A stretch of 5,578 nt of DNA from JBFFSQ01 sp041572275 (GCA_041572275.1 JBFFSQ010000194.1:1-5578); one strand, 5' to 3'. Counted from the stretch's first letter, positions 1 through 5,406 are shown. Numbers and translations: made by a program. Notes: generated from the sequence alone by a model not told the origin.

Positions 1-41
1 TGGATGAACTTGAGGACGACCCTCTACCGCGTATATGTTAG
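1..41 (+). CDS. Possible C-terminal tail of an upstream gene (partial)
   Basis: In the third plus frame the window opens with DELEDDPLPRIC followed by a TAG stop at 39-41. The acidic, proline-containing tail looks like a real protein C-terminus. The other two plus frames are less convincing: one stops at once and the other reads on into the antisense of the next gene. If real, this gene converges on the minus-strand gene ending at 65, with only 23 bp between stops and no clear terminator hairpin. The fragment is too short to name a family, and it could be a chance open stretch. Confidence 0.3.
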   Translation, partial: DELEDDPLPRIC

Positions 42-64
42 TGCTCATCTTAATCGAATTTTAT

Positions 65-1108
65 TTACCAACTGCTTGCAAATAAATTCTCAGCACTGGC
101 TGATATGGTAAAGCTAAAGATCGGTTCATCACGAACGATCAGTGCATTAAAGTCTCCCAACGCATTTTGCTGTACAGAGATAGTGAACTTGTATTTATCT
201 ACGCCTTCTGACTCCCACATGAGCCCAAGTTTGCCACCGGGTAAGTTTTCTGCATTTTCAATATCACGGTAATAATACAATCCGCCTAGCCATCTAAAAC
301 CTGATTGACTGGGGGACTGATAGTTTACAAATAAATTACTGAATTGATTCTTATCCAGGTCAGGCACCACGGCAAATACAACGCCGGACATTATTTGATG
401 TTCCGCCCATTGCATTTCATAATCCAATGCAACTTCATAACGCTCAAATAAATTTATTTCAGGTACATCCCGGTAATAATAAACTGTTGAGCTCAGTGAA
501 TAATCGTCGGTCTTTAACAGCGGCATATTAAATGCGGTGGCTTCCAGCTCTTTATCTTCCGAGTAATAACTACCAAAATCATAGCCGTGATAATTAAAGT
601 GGAAAAAGAGACTGTAGTCTGTTGCGGTTGCATCACTACCCCCATCAAACACAATGTCAGAACCAACTATAACCGTGCGAGGTATCGCTTTCTGTCGTAA
701 CCCGAGCGTCAAATACGATTGCTTCTCTGGAAACTGCCAGGTGCGACCGACAATAAAGTCGCCATAAACAAAGCCTTCAGTATCCTGGGGTTGGGGAATG
801 GCCGAAAACCAGTCGATCAAAAACAAATACTTTGGACTCTGATAATAGATATTCATCCGACTGATCAAGGCATCCTTCTCACCGACCGAAGTTAATATCG
901 TCTTATCAGGTGCTGCATCCAATCCTAAAAGATAAAGGCTTTTCGACTCAACCTGTACCTGTTCATTGTAATAGTAATAACGTTTAAACAGATTACGCTG
1001 ATTATTAAGTAACCAGATTTGTTCAAACTCGACAGGCGTGATGATACTGGCAGCATAGCCGGACAAAGACATTAAAAACAGCAGAATTGTTAGAATGATT
1101 CTTTTCAT
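65..1108 (-). CDS. Exported, probable outer-membrane beta-barrel protein of unknown function
   Basis: This is a 347-residue protein with a classic Sec signal peptide: MKR, a hydrophobic core (about 4-15), then SGYA|AS with likely cleavage after residue 19. The mature part is rich in Tyr, Phe and Trp with alternating polar/aromatic strands such as SLFFHFNYHGYDFGSYY, and it ends in Trp; both are typical of outer-membrane beta-barrels. A YYYRD motif occurs twice (about 210-214 and 278-282), each time in a strand-turn context, suggesting repeated hairpins. The reading frame extends upstream to TTG (1123), but ATG at 1108 puts the signal peptide exactly at the N-terminus. There is no strong Shine-Dalgarno sequence. 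I do not recognise a named family; a porin-like or surface-sensing role is only inference. Its neighbours are unrelated and it appears to be a single-gene unit transcribed from the 1109-1200 region. Confidence 0.8.
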   Translation of the reverse strand: MKRIILTILLFLMSLSGYAASIITPVEFEQIWLLNNQRNLFKRYYYYNEQVQVESKSLYLLGLDAAPDKTILTSVGEKDALISRMNIYYQSPKYLFLIDWFSAIPQPQDTEGFVYGDFIVGRTWQFPEKQSYLTLGLRQKAIPRTVIVGSDIVFDGGSDATATDYSLFFHFNYHGYDFGSYYSEDKELEATAFNMPLLKTDDYSLSSTVYYYRDVPEINLFERYEVALDYEMQWAEHQIMSGVVFAVVPDLDKNQFSNLFVNYQSPSQSGFRWLGGLYYYRDIENAENLPGGKLGLMWESEGVDKYKFTISVQQNALGDFNALIVRDEPIFSFTISASAENLFASSW

Positions 1109-1134
1109 TTCAGCCACATACAAAAATCATTTAC

Positions 1135-1164
1135 TGTGAATCTTAAGATGACCTCTTATTCACA
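1135..1164. promoter_or_regulatory. Inverted repeat upstream of the exported-protein gene
   Basis: Perfect 7-bp arms TGTGAAT (1135-1141) and ATTCACA (1158-1164) are separated by 16 bp that include a CTTAAG palindrome. It lies 27-56 bp upstream of the ATG at 1108, where a promoter or operator would be expected. The half sites resemble CRP half sites (TGTGA/TCACA), but the spacing is too wide for a canonical CRP box, so the binding protein is unknown. Confidence 0.3.
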
Positions 1165-1175
1165 TTAATCTATCG

Positions 1176-1241
1176 GCTGATCTGATAAGTTGAGCCAGAT
1201 CAAAGCTCAAATGTATAATTTGCCTGATCACAAGCTGATCT
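1176..1241. promoter_or_regulatory. Cluster of four GATC (Dam) sites
   Basis: GATC occurs at 1179, 1198, 1226 and 1237, four in about 60 bp where roughly one per 256 bp is expected. The outer pair sits in identical 8-mers, GCTGATCT at 1176-1183 and 1234-1241. The cluster overlaps the promoter-like sequence above. If the host has Dam methylase, this could be a methylation-sensitive control region; that is inference. Confidence 0.3.
1190..1219 (+). promoter_or_regulatory. Candidate sigma-70 promoter facing an empty region
   Basis: TTGAGC (1190-1195), an 18-bp spacer, and a perfect TATAAT (1214-1219) form a good sigma-70-like promoter reading rightward. The -35 hexamer is also the left arm of a perfect inverted repeat, TTGAGC-N9-GCTCAA (1190-1210), which could be an operator. 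No plus-strand gene follows for 1.5 kb, so it may drive a small RNA or be fortuitous. Confidence 0.35.
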
Positions 1242-1418
1242 AGAGTACTCCCAGTGTTCAACGCATGTTTAACAGGCACTAATGTAGGTTGAATCCAGGT
1301 GTGGCTAATATATCCTTCTAAACTTAATGAATTTGGATACTACAGAGCTTGCTCGTTTAATGGATCAAAATAACACTTACTCACTAAAGTAGTAGGTAAC
1401 ATTCGAACACGTGTATAA

Positions 1419-1465
1419 TTCTAACTTCTAACTTCTAACTTCTAACTTCTAACTTCTAACTTCTA
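1419..1465. repeat. Heptanucleotide tandem repeat (TTCTAAC)n
   Basis: Six perfect, uninterrupted copies of TTCTAAC occupy 1419-1460, followed by a partial copy (TTCTA) to 1465. On the minus strand the unit reads GTTAGAA. The array begins 11 bp past the stop of the 62-residue gene at 1477 and lies outside any reading frame I accept. Perfect short repeats of this type mutate by slipped-strand replication, so copy number probably varies among strains. Being downstream of a gene, it is more likely to affect transcript ends than protein sequence. Confidence 0.9.
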
Positions 1466-1476
1466 TCTGACAACTT

Positions 1477-1665
1477 TTATTTTTCATTCATTTCTGAAAT
1501 AAGTTCTGCCTTACCCAATTTAATAGCATCTCTAAGCACTGATTTTTTAAAGAATACAGTGTCTTTTGTCGTGGTATTACGACATTCCCATCGTTCGCCA
1601 TCATCCGCAATGACTTCAAGGGTCATACCAGATAGTATAAATTTTTTACCTATCAGATTATCCAC
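1477..1665 (-). CDS. Small cytoplasmic protein of unknown function, 62 aa
   Basis: The protein starts MDNLIGKKFILSG and ends ISEMNEK. It has no signal peptide or membrane segment. The pattern of short strands (KKFILSGMTLEVI, ERWECRNT, DTVFFKK) followed by a charged helix suggests a small beta-barrel or SH3-like fold with a C-terminal helix; this is inferred by eye. The frame stays open to TTG at 1671, but GTG at 1665 is the better start: AGGG at 1676-1673 lies 7 nt before it, a near-ideal Shine-Dalgarno spacing, and too close to the TTG. It lies 65 bp downstream of the deacetylase gene on the same strand with no obvious terminator between, so the two are probably co-transcribed. A heptamer repeat array follows its stop. 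Confidence 0.7.
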   Translation of the reverse strand: MDNLIGKKFILSGMTLEVIADDGERWECRNTTTKDTVFFKKSVLRDAIKLGKAELISEMNEK

Positions 1666-1730
1666 ACACAAACCCTGTCAGTTTTTTTACATTTTTGAGT
1701 TAGGCAACCAAGGACCATCATCCCCAGTTA

Positions 1731-2678
1731 TTATTTAAGCATTGCCTGTACAACGGCTGGCCACGCCAGCGATATATTCTCCAAATTGTAACCACCACCG
1801 CCCAGGGCAATAATTCTGCCATCACAAAATTCATCTGCAATTTTGCATAAACTTTCTGTAGCGAGTTGATATGACTGTTGTGAAAATTGCAGATCTGTAA
1901 TCGGATCACCTTTCATACTGTCAGCACCACACTGCAAAATAATAAACTCAGGCTCAATAGATTTTATAAACGCTTCGGCCTCTGGCCATAGTCGGGAAAA
2001 ATCAGCGTCTGTGGCGAATTTGGGCATAGGAAAGTTCATCTTGCTACCCCTTGCTGGGCCGATGCCTGTTTCATCAGCATCACCCGTGCCAGGATACAGA
2101 AATTTTCCATCTTCATGAAAATCAACGACAAACAACTTGCTGTCACTGTCGTAATTGTAAAACACCCCATCACCATGATGAGCATCGATATCAACGTATA
2201 AAATTTTATGTAGGTGATGCTTGTTGCGTAAGTGCTCTATGGCAATGGCGCAATCATTAAATACACAAAAACCGCTACAGTGATCCCTGAATCCATGATG
2301 AAGGCCGGCTATAGGTACAAAACCGCGCCGAAACTGCCTGTCCATAATTTGATCAAGCATCTCAAGTACCGAACCCACTACCGTTGTAGCGGCTTCAAAA
2401 ATTCCTTTTCTGGCAGGTGTATCGCCCTGATCCAGATATCCACTACCTGACTCAGAATCCAGTTTCACCTGTTCAATAAATTCATCAGTATGGAAACTCC
2501 GTAGTGTTTCAGAGTCGCATTGCACAGGCGGTAGCCACTCAACCCGAGATGTTATTCCCAGCCTGTCCATGCCATCCAGAAAAGCCTGATGGCGGTGCGG
2601 GCCAAACCTGTGGTCATCTCCAAAATGGTAATCGGCTAACTGAGGGCCAGCAACAATGGCAACGGTTGGATTCAACAT
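1731..2678 (-). CDS. Histone deacetylase family (AcuC-type) zinc-dependent deacetylase
   Basis: A complete 315-residue cytoplasmic enzyme of the arginase/deacetylase fold, expected to hydrolyse acetyl groups from lysine side chains or acylated amines. All family signatures are present in order (numbered from this start): an N-terminal Y-HFGDDHRFGPHR substrate-rim segment; AGLHH (catalytic His pair at 127-128) followed by SGFCVFND; YVDIDAHHGDGV with zinc ligands D165 and H167; LYPGTGDADETG; QCGADSMKGDP with the third zinc ligand D253; and GGGGYN with the catalytic Tyr297. Nothing essential is missing, so it should be active. The frame extends upstream to TTG at 2702, but ATG 2678 (MLNPTVAIV) fits the family N-terminus; neither start has a clear Shine-Dalgarno. 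It diverges from a GNAT acetyltransferase and is followed by a 62-residue gene. In Bacillus AcuC deacetylates acetyl-CoA synthetase; bacterial relatives also act on polyamines or natural products, so the substrate here is open. Confidence 0.95.
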   Translation of the reverse strand: MLNPTVAIVAGPQLADYHFGDDHRFGPHRHQAFLDGMDRLGITSRVEWLPPVQCDSETLRSFHTDEFIEQVKLDSESGSGYLDQGDTPARKGIFEAATTVVGSVLEMLDQIMDRQFRRGFVPIAGLHHGFRDHCSGFCVFNDCAIAIEHLRNKHHLHKILYVDIDAHHGDGVFYNYDSDSKLFVVDFHEDGKFLYPGTGDADETGIGPARGSKMNFPMPKFATDADFSRLWPEAEAFIKSIEPEFIILQCGADSMKGDPITDLQFSQQSYQLATESLCKIADEFCDGRIIALGGGGYNLENISLAWPAVVQAMLK

Positions 2679-2798
2679 ATTAAGATGCAAAAAGAAAACC
2701 AAACAAGATCAATAGCTTACACTAATTCATCAAAAAACACTTGAAAATAGTATTTATTGGTCTCATATTCGAAATAATATAGACCTAGTATCAATAAC
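2679..2798. promoter_or_regulatory. Shared divergent promoter region of deacetylase and acetyltransferase
   Basis: These 120 bp must hold the promoters of both divergent genes. On the plus strand TTGAAA (2741-2746), a 17-bp spacer and CATATT (2764-2769) is a plausible sigma-70 promoter for the acetyltransferase, 29 bp before its ATG. A near-palindrome TATTCGAAATA (2766-2776) overlaps the start region and could be an operator. I see no convincing leftward promoter for the deacetylase, although the DNA is very AT-rich. Confidence 0.4.
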
Positions 2799-3410
2799 AT
2801 GAATTCAGATATCCTCAAAGAACTTGAATTCGAGTTTTCCATTAAACCTTCAGACAGTGAAGATTTAAGAGATTACCTACTTGATTTCAAGGGCAAGGCT
2901 ATTCTCTTCGATGAAGACGGAGAAGAGACCATTGTCGCTCGACTATATGGTCACCGACTCGATATTGCTAGTGCACGTAAATCTTTTGACGATATACAGG
3001 ATCTGTTTGATTCAATATCACCTGAAATCTCGGACCTGGGTACTCATATTATTTCAAATAACAACTGTTATGTTGAATCCTTCATCAAAGATGAATCAGA
3101 AATAACACCTTGTGGCAGCCTGGTTTATATCGATGAACTGGTTGTAAATCCAGAGTACAGAAATCTCCATATTGGTACAGAAATGCTGAAACGCATGAGC
3201 CAGGTTGTCGATTTAAATAAAACACTGGTTGCTTTGAAGGCTTACCCAATTCTTGATAAAGAAACTGAAGAACGCACACCTGAGCTTAAAAAACAGCTTA
3301 AGCATTTTTACAGTAAGCTGGGGTTCCGCCATTCGGGGGAGCATTATATGGTAAAGGATGCACGAGACTGCCATGCGCAGCGTATGCGCACAATAGCAGA
3401 AGAAAAGTGA
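2799..3410 (+). CDS. GNAT family N-acetyltransferase
   Basis: A 203-residue cytoplasmic protein whose C-terminal half is a GNAT fold, which transfers the acetyl group of acetyl-CoA to an amine. Motif A is clear at about 111-131: strand YIDELVVNPEYR, then the pyrophosphate-binding RNLHIGTEML (the R/Q-x-x-G-x-G/A pattern, with T in the last position) and the following helix. Motif B appears as HFYSKLGFRHSG at about 169-180, the usual Tyr/Phe-containing turn before the last strands. The N-terminal 80 residues are acidic and unlike a standard GNAT, perhaps a substrate-recognition extension. ATG 2799 is the only sensible start; there is no Shine-Dalgarno sequence. It diverges from a deacetylase, which suggests opposing acetylation and deacetylation of a shared target, as AcuA and AcuC do. 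Substrate unknown. Confidence 0.85.
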   Translation: MNSDILKELEFEFSIKPSDSEDLRDYLLDFKGKAILFDEDGEETIVARLYGHRLDIASARKSFDDIQDLFDSISPEISDLGTHIISNNNCYVESFIKDESEITPCGSLVYIDELVVNPEYRNLHIGTEMLKRMSQVVDLNKTLVALKAYPILDKETEERTPELKKQLKHFYSKLGFRHSGEHYMVKDARDCHAQRMRTIAEEK

Positions 3411-3420
3411 TTCTTATTAA

Positions 3421-3486
3421 CTAAACACCTATCAGATAAACACTTTGTTCTCTATAAACCACTGCACAGACTGGTTTACTCAGCCG
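3421..3486 (-). pseudogene. Relic of a transposase 3' end
   Basis: The last 22 codons before the minus-strand TAG at 3423-3421 read RLSKPVCAVVYREQSVYLIGV. They align without gaps to the end of the transposase at the right edge (5474-5539): 44 of 66 bases and 11 of 21 residues are identical, and the final 24 bases match at 21. The similarity fades upstream of 3486, where no longer transposase frame exists, so this looks like a degraded fragment of a related element. It lies 11 bp from the acetyltransferase stop. Independent short-motif resemblance is possible but unlikely at this length. Confidence 0.5.
3455..3478. repeat. Inverted repeat in the convergent intergenic region
   Basis: Perfect 7-bp arms TAAACCA (3455-3461) and TGGTTTA (3472-3478) are separated by 10 bp. 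It lies 45 bp past the acetyltransferase stop and within the transposase relic. It could help end transcription between the converging genes, but there is no U-tract on either strand, so I do not call it an intrinsic terminator. Confidence 0.3.
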
Positions 3487-3567
3487 ATTCATGGGGACGT
3501 AGTGATTATTATTCAACCATGACTGATTTCGTGAAAACTAAATCAATCCGTCTCATCTAATACTTTT

Positions 3568-3807
3568 TCAAGATGCAGATTCAGGTTTAATGATCAAAAG
3601 GTTAGCTGGATCACCATGGTGTAAGACGACCTTTGCATCTGAACTACCAGCGGTAAACTCCAAAACTTGACCAGGTGCTAGCTCCATATCGACCTGGCAA
3701 CAGCTACTACAAACTAAACTGATTGCAATTGCATCTAAATGTGTATTTTCAATACTTGCGGTATCACCTGCACTTATTATTTGTTCAAAATCTTTATTAT
3801 CTTTCAT
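3568..3807 (-). CDS. Small hypothetical protein with a CxxCC motif, 79 aa
   Basis: The frame is open from ATG 3816; I prefer the in-frame ATG at 3807 (MKDNKDFEQII) because a GGA lies 8 nt before it, whereas nothing resembles a ribosome site before 3816. There is no signal peptide and no long hydrophobic helix. Its centre carries CSSCC (about residues 33-37) followed by QVDMELAPGQVLEF, and later HHGDP; three clustered cysteines plus two histidines could bind metal or support a redox function, which is inference. I do not recognise the family. The size, small-residue content and hydrophobic IAISLV stretch would also suit a precursor peptide, but no modifying enzyme is visible. It follows the EthD-family gene on the same strand after a 77-bp gap containing a hairpin, and no attC-like site is seen after it. 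Confidence 0.55.
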   Translation of the reverse strand: MKDNKDFEQIISAGDTASIENTHLDAIAISLVCSSCCQVDMELAPGQVLEFTAGSSDAKVVLHHGDPANLLIIKPESAS

Positions 3808-3844
3808 GATATTCATCCATTATTGCTATAATTTATTTGGAAAG

Positions 3845-3860
3845 CGTCTTAGCCAAGACG
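3845..3860 (-). terminator. Hairpin after the EthD-family gene, weak terminator candidate
   Basis: Perfect 6-bp arms CGTCTT and AAGACG enclose a 4-base loop, starting 25 bp after the TGA of the EthD-family gene. On the minus strand the stem is followed by CTTTCC, a poor U-tract, so termination would be inefficient. It may instead separate expression of this gene from the small gene downstream. Confidence 0.35.
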
Positions 3861-3884
3861 TTATCTGTTAATTCAATTAAATCT

Positions 3885-4208
3885 TCACGTTTGTATTTTT
3901 ACTTCGTTGATCTGTATTATAGGCTCTATATTCGTATAGTTTTTGATGTCATTTTGTAATTCACTAGCATGTGGCTCAAATGCTTTCATAAAGTCTTCTA
4001 GTGTTTCGAAATAATAATGACACATCACATAAAACGAAGACTTTATGCAGGGTGTTTCTAAGCTGATCCCACGCTCAACAGACACTCCTTTATAACCTTT
4101 TGCATTTGAGAGCTTTTCTATAGACATGGGCATATGAATATTTAAGTAATACTCATAGTCAAATTTACTTCCTTCTTTAACTGGATAGACACTAGATATA
4201 TTAAACAT
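3885..4208 (-). CDS. EthD family protein
   Basis: A 107-residue single-domain protein covering the whole EthD family (ferredoxin-like dimeric alpha-beta barrel). Diagnostic features are the N-terminal strand MFNISSVYPV, the FDYEYYLNIHMPM segment (Tyr20-Tyr21, His25-Met26-Pro27), KGVSVERG, a helix FMKAFEPHASEL, and the C-terminal YTNIEPIIQINEV strand. EthD itself is needed for ethyl tert-butyl ether degradation beside a P450 system, but most stand-alone relatives have no assigned reaction; some members of the wider superfamily are small monooxygenases or cyclases. There is no signal peptide, so it should be cytoplasmic and dimeric. The ATG at 4208 has a good Shine-Dalgarno, AAGGA, 6 nt upstream. 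It lies just downstream of an attC-like site, as a cassette gene would, and no catabolic gene is nearby. Confidence 0.9.
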   Translation of the reverse strand: MFNISSVYPVKEGSKFDYEYYLNIHMPMSIEKLSNAKGYKGVSVERGISLETPCIKSSFYVMCHYYFETLEDFMKAFEPHASELQNDIKNYTNIEPIIQINEVKIQT

Positions 4209-4241
4209 TCATCTTCCTTATGTAGTCAGATTCATTCTTTT

Positions 4242-4310
4242 ACATAACAATTAGCTCAGTAAGTGTCAGAGCTTTTTAATTTATATCTGAACCTGATGGA
4301 TTTGTTAGAC
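4242..4310 (-). repeat. attC-like recombination site (putative integron cassette site 1)
   Basis: On the minus strand, 6 nt after the stop of the 181-residue gene, the sequence runs from GTCTAAC (4310-4304, fits R'' RYYYAAC) to GTTATGT (4248-4242, near GTTRRRY). It can fold as TAACAA/TTGTTA, a symmetric 5/5-nt unpaired spacer, TCAG/CTGA, a small asymmetric bulge, then TCAGA/TCTGA around an AT-rich loop. This is the usual attC layout of paired R boxes, unpaired central spacer and paired L boxes. It shares 13 of 14 bases (TAACAAAnCCATCA) with the second site. The R' box is imperfect and no integrase is present, so the call is tentative. Confidence 0.5.
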
Positions 4311-4316
4311 CTGAAG

Positions 4317-4862
4317 TTAGGGACCAAATCGTAAAATACTACCTTTCTTCACGATCATAAAATGAGTGTCTTTAGTAGAGAAAGGTATCCAGCTATAATT
4401 TAATCTCAAAGTTACATCGGTTAGAAACTCAATGGATTTAATCTCCTCGAGACCTCCATTCTTGTTCATAGTTACTTTTAACCTTCCTTCTTCCTGCAAC
4501 TTCAGAAAAATATTGTCCTGCTCTTTATTAAACCACTCCCAACTAAATCCACCATCGCTCCATATTTCATACCATTCTGGAATGACTTGTATCCATAGAC
4601 CAACCCCGGTAATTTCTTTTTCTTGATAAATGCTACCGCCGATCTTGAATTTTTCAGTTACTTTTAATACTTTTGTAGCGTTCTTTCTTCCAGAGAGTGG
4701 GAATTGTTTATTAACTTGAATGTCCGTATAACTATAATTTCTCTGTCCTTCAGATAATATCCTCTTCTCTTCACCTTCAAATGTGTAAATTTGATAATCC
4801 AGAACATCGGCATATGCTTTCGCTGTACTTAGCAAAAACAATATTACAATTAGATATCGCAT
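4317..4862 (-). CDS. Secreted/periplasmic protein of unknown function, 181 aa
   Basis: A Sec signal peptide is clear: MRY, hydrophobic LIVILFLLSTA, then KAYA|DV with cleavage after residue 18; there is no lipobox cysteine. The mature 163 residues are rich in beta-strand-like alternation and Trp (GLWIQVIPEWYEIWSDGGF, with WEWF just after), and near the C-terminus LRLNYSWIPFSTKDTHFMIV and RFGP. I do not recognise a family. The ATG at 4862 lies only 11 bp after the R' end of the attC-like site at 4874, and the stop is followed within 6 bp by the second attC-like site, so gene plus site form a compact cassette-like unit (about 4248-4879). No strong Shine-Dalgarno is present; AAGAAG lies immediately before the start. 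Promoterless cassette expression from an upstream promoter would be expected. Confidence 0.7.
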   Translation of the reverse strand: MRYLIVILFLLSTAKAYADVLDYQIYTFEGEEKRILSEGQRNYSYTDIQVNKQFPLSGRKNATKVLKVTEKFKIGGSIYQEKEITGVGLWIQVIPEWYEIWSDGGFSWEWFNKEQDNIFLKLQEEGRLKVTMNKNGGLEEIKSIEFLTDVTLRLNYSWIPFSTKDTHFMIVKKGSILRFGP

Positions 4863-4873
4863 ACTTCTTATTC

Positions 4874-4934
4874 GCCTAACGGTTTGCAGTAATTCGTGAA
4901 CGTTTAGCGAGTTGAATTGATGGCTTTGTTATAT
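4874..4934 (-). repeat. attC-like recombination site (putative integron cassette site 2)
   Basis: On the minus strand this begins ATATAACAAAGCC 8 nt after the lipoprotein stop and ends with a perfect R' box, GTTAGGC (4880-4874). The ends pair as TAAC/GTTA, then unpaired spacers of 5 and 6 nt, then CA/TG and AATTC/GAATT arms around an 18-nt loop. Length (61 bp), R' box, orientation and position directly between a stop codon and the next start are those expected of attC. The R'' box (ATATAAC) departs from RYYYAAC at one position, as many chromosomal cassette sites do. Confidence 0.55.
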
Positions 4935-4942
4935 TGCCTTGT

Positions 4943-5395
4943 TCAATCGATACCAATATTTACATTCTTACAATTAGCAGTATCTGCCAATACCATTTCA
5001 ACGCATGATAATAACCCAACACTTGTTTTGAGGCATATTTCTTCGCCAGAAGACAGTGAAATTTTAATTTCTTTGAACCCATCATCAACAACATCTGAAC
5101 CTAGAAATAATTTATCTAAATAAAATATTGGTCTGTAACATTTAAGTCCTATAACATGATTTCCACCTGAAACTCGAACAATAGCGTGTTGGGCATTTTC
5201 GAGTTCCGCTATAACCAACCCGTCAAGGAGAACATATTGCCTTATATTCGCTCCAGCACGCGTCCTAGTTCTTTGAATTTTTATTAACGCACTTTCTTCT
5301 TTTTCTACTGATGGTGTTTTAACAACTGCTAATTTATGTGCTTCACAAGCCATTAACGCGACAGAACAACCAACAAGGATTAGAATCCTTTTCAT
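4943..5395 (-). CDS. Putative outer- or inner-membrane lipoprotein, 150 aa
   Basis: MKRILILVGCSVALMAC is a type II signal peptide with lipobox L-M-A-C; Cys17 would be lipidated and the mature start is CEAHK. The frame is open to ATG 5428, but ATG 5395 places the charged MKR directly before the hydrophobic core. The mature part contains ANIRQYVLLDGLVIAEL, then an RVSGGNHVIGL strand-turn, the pattern of small beta-rich lipoproteins in which a 'DG' turn is followed by a 'GxH' turn (resembling DUF2846-type proteins); this family link is tentative. Four further cysteines occur in the C-terminal half. No Shine-Dalgarno is evident. A 14-bp perfect palindrome overlaps the leader. The gene is followed after 8 bp by an attC-like site, so it looks like a cassette gene, but no upstream attC is visible before the transposase. 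Confidence 0.7.
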   Translation of the reverse strand: MKRILILVGCSVALMACEAHKLAVVKTPSVEKEESALIKIQRTRTRAGANIRQYVLLDGLVIAELENAQHAIVRVSGGNHVIGLKCYRPIFYLDKLFLGSDVVDDGFKEIKISLSSGEEICLKTSVGLLSCVEMVLADTANCKNVNIGID

Positions 5396-5406
5396 GTTCA
5401 GGCAGT

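Larger units (their letters stand above)
1109..1418. other. Gene-free intergenic stretch with regulatory-looking motifs
   Basis: I find no convincing gene on either strand here; the longest start-to-stop runs are around ten codons. It must carry the promoter of the minus-strand exported protein. It contains an inverted repeat (1135-1141/1158-1164), a cluster of GATC sites (1179-1240), and a rightward promoter-like sequence (1190-1219), listed separately. From about 1245 to 1418 I see nothing more than AT-rich spacer with a lone TATAAT at 1414-1419 that has no matching -35 box. Confidence 0.6.

Noticed and set aside
1419..1465. CRISPR array
   Set aside because: The repeat unit is 7 bp with no spacers between copies; it is a simple tandem repeat.
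1699..1705. GTTAGGC next to the deacetylase stop, as a third attC core
   Set aside because: No matching second box or foldable arms lie within 150 bp on either side, so a single 7-mer is taken as chance.
1718..2450. Several other open frames overlapping the deacetylase gene on both strands
   Set aside because: They are low-complexity in sense (His/Cys-rich or unnatural composition), lack ribosome sites and lie wholly inside a gene with all catalytic motifs intact.
2881..3279. Open frames of 64-74 codons on both strands within the acetyltransferase gene
   Set aside because: They are shadows of the GNAT reading frame, with no domain pattern and no ribosome site.
3524..3545. Hairpin TGATTT-N10-AAATCA as terminator of the small CxxCC gene
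   Set aside because: The arms are only 6 bp and AT-rich, with no following U-tract.
3487..3567. Short start-to-stop runs between the converging genes, such as a 13-codon frame near 3519
   Set aside because: They are very short, lack a ribosome site, and lie in DNA better explained as a decayed transposase flank.
3817..3884. A third attC site between the EthD gene and the CxxCC gene
   Set aside because: The spacer has TAAC and a good hairpin but no GTTRRRY box in the right place and no nested arm pattern; it is listed only as a weak terminator.
4432..5123. Plus-strand open frames opposite the secreted protein and the lipoprotein
   Set aside because: The minus-strand genes have proper signal peptides and compact spacing; the plus frames are antisense, and one runs across the attC-like site.
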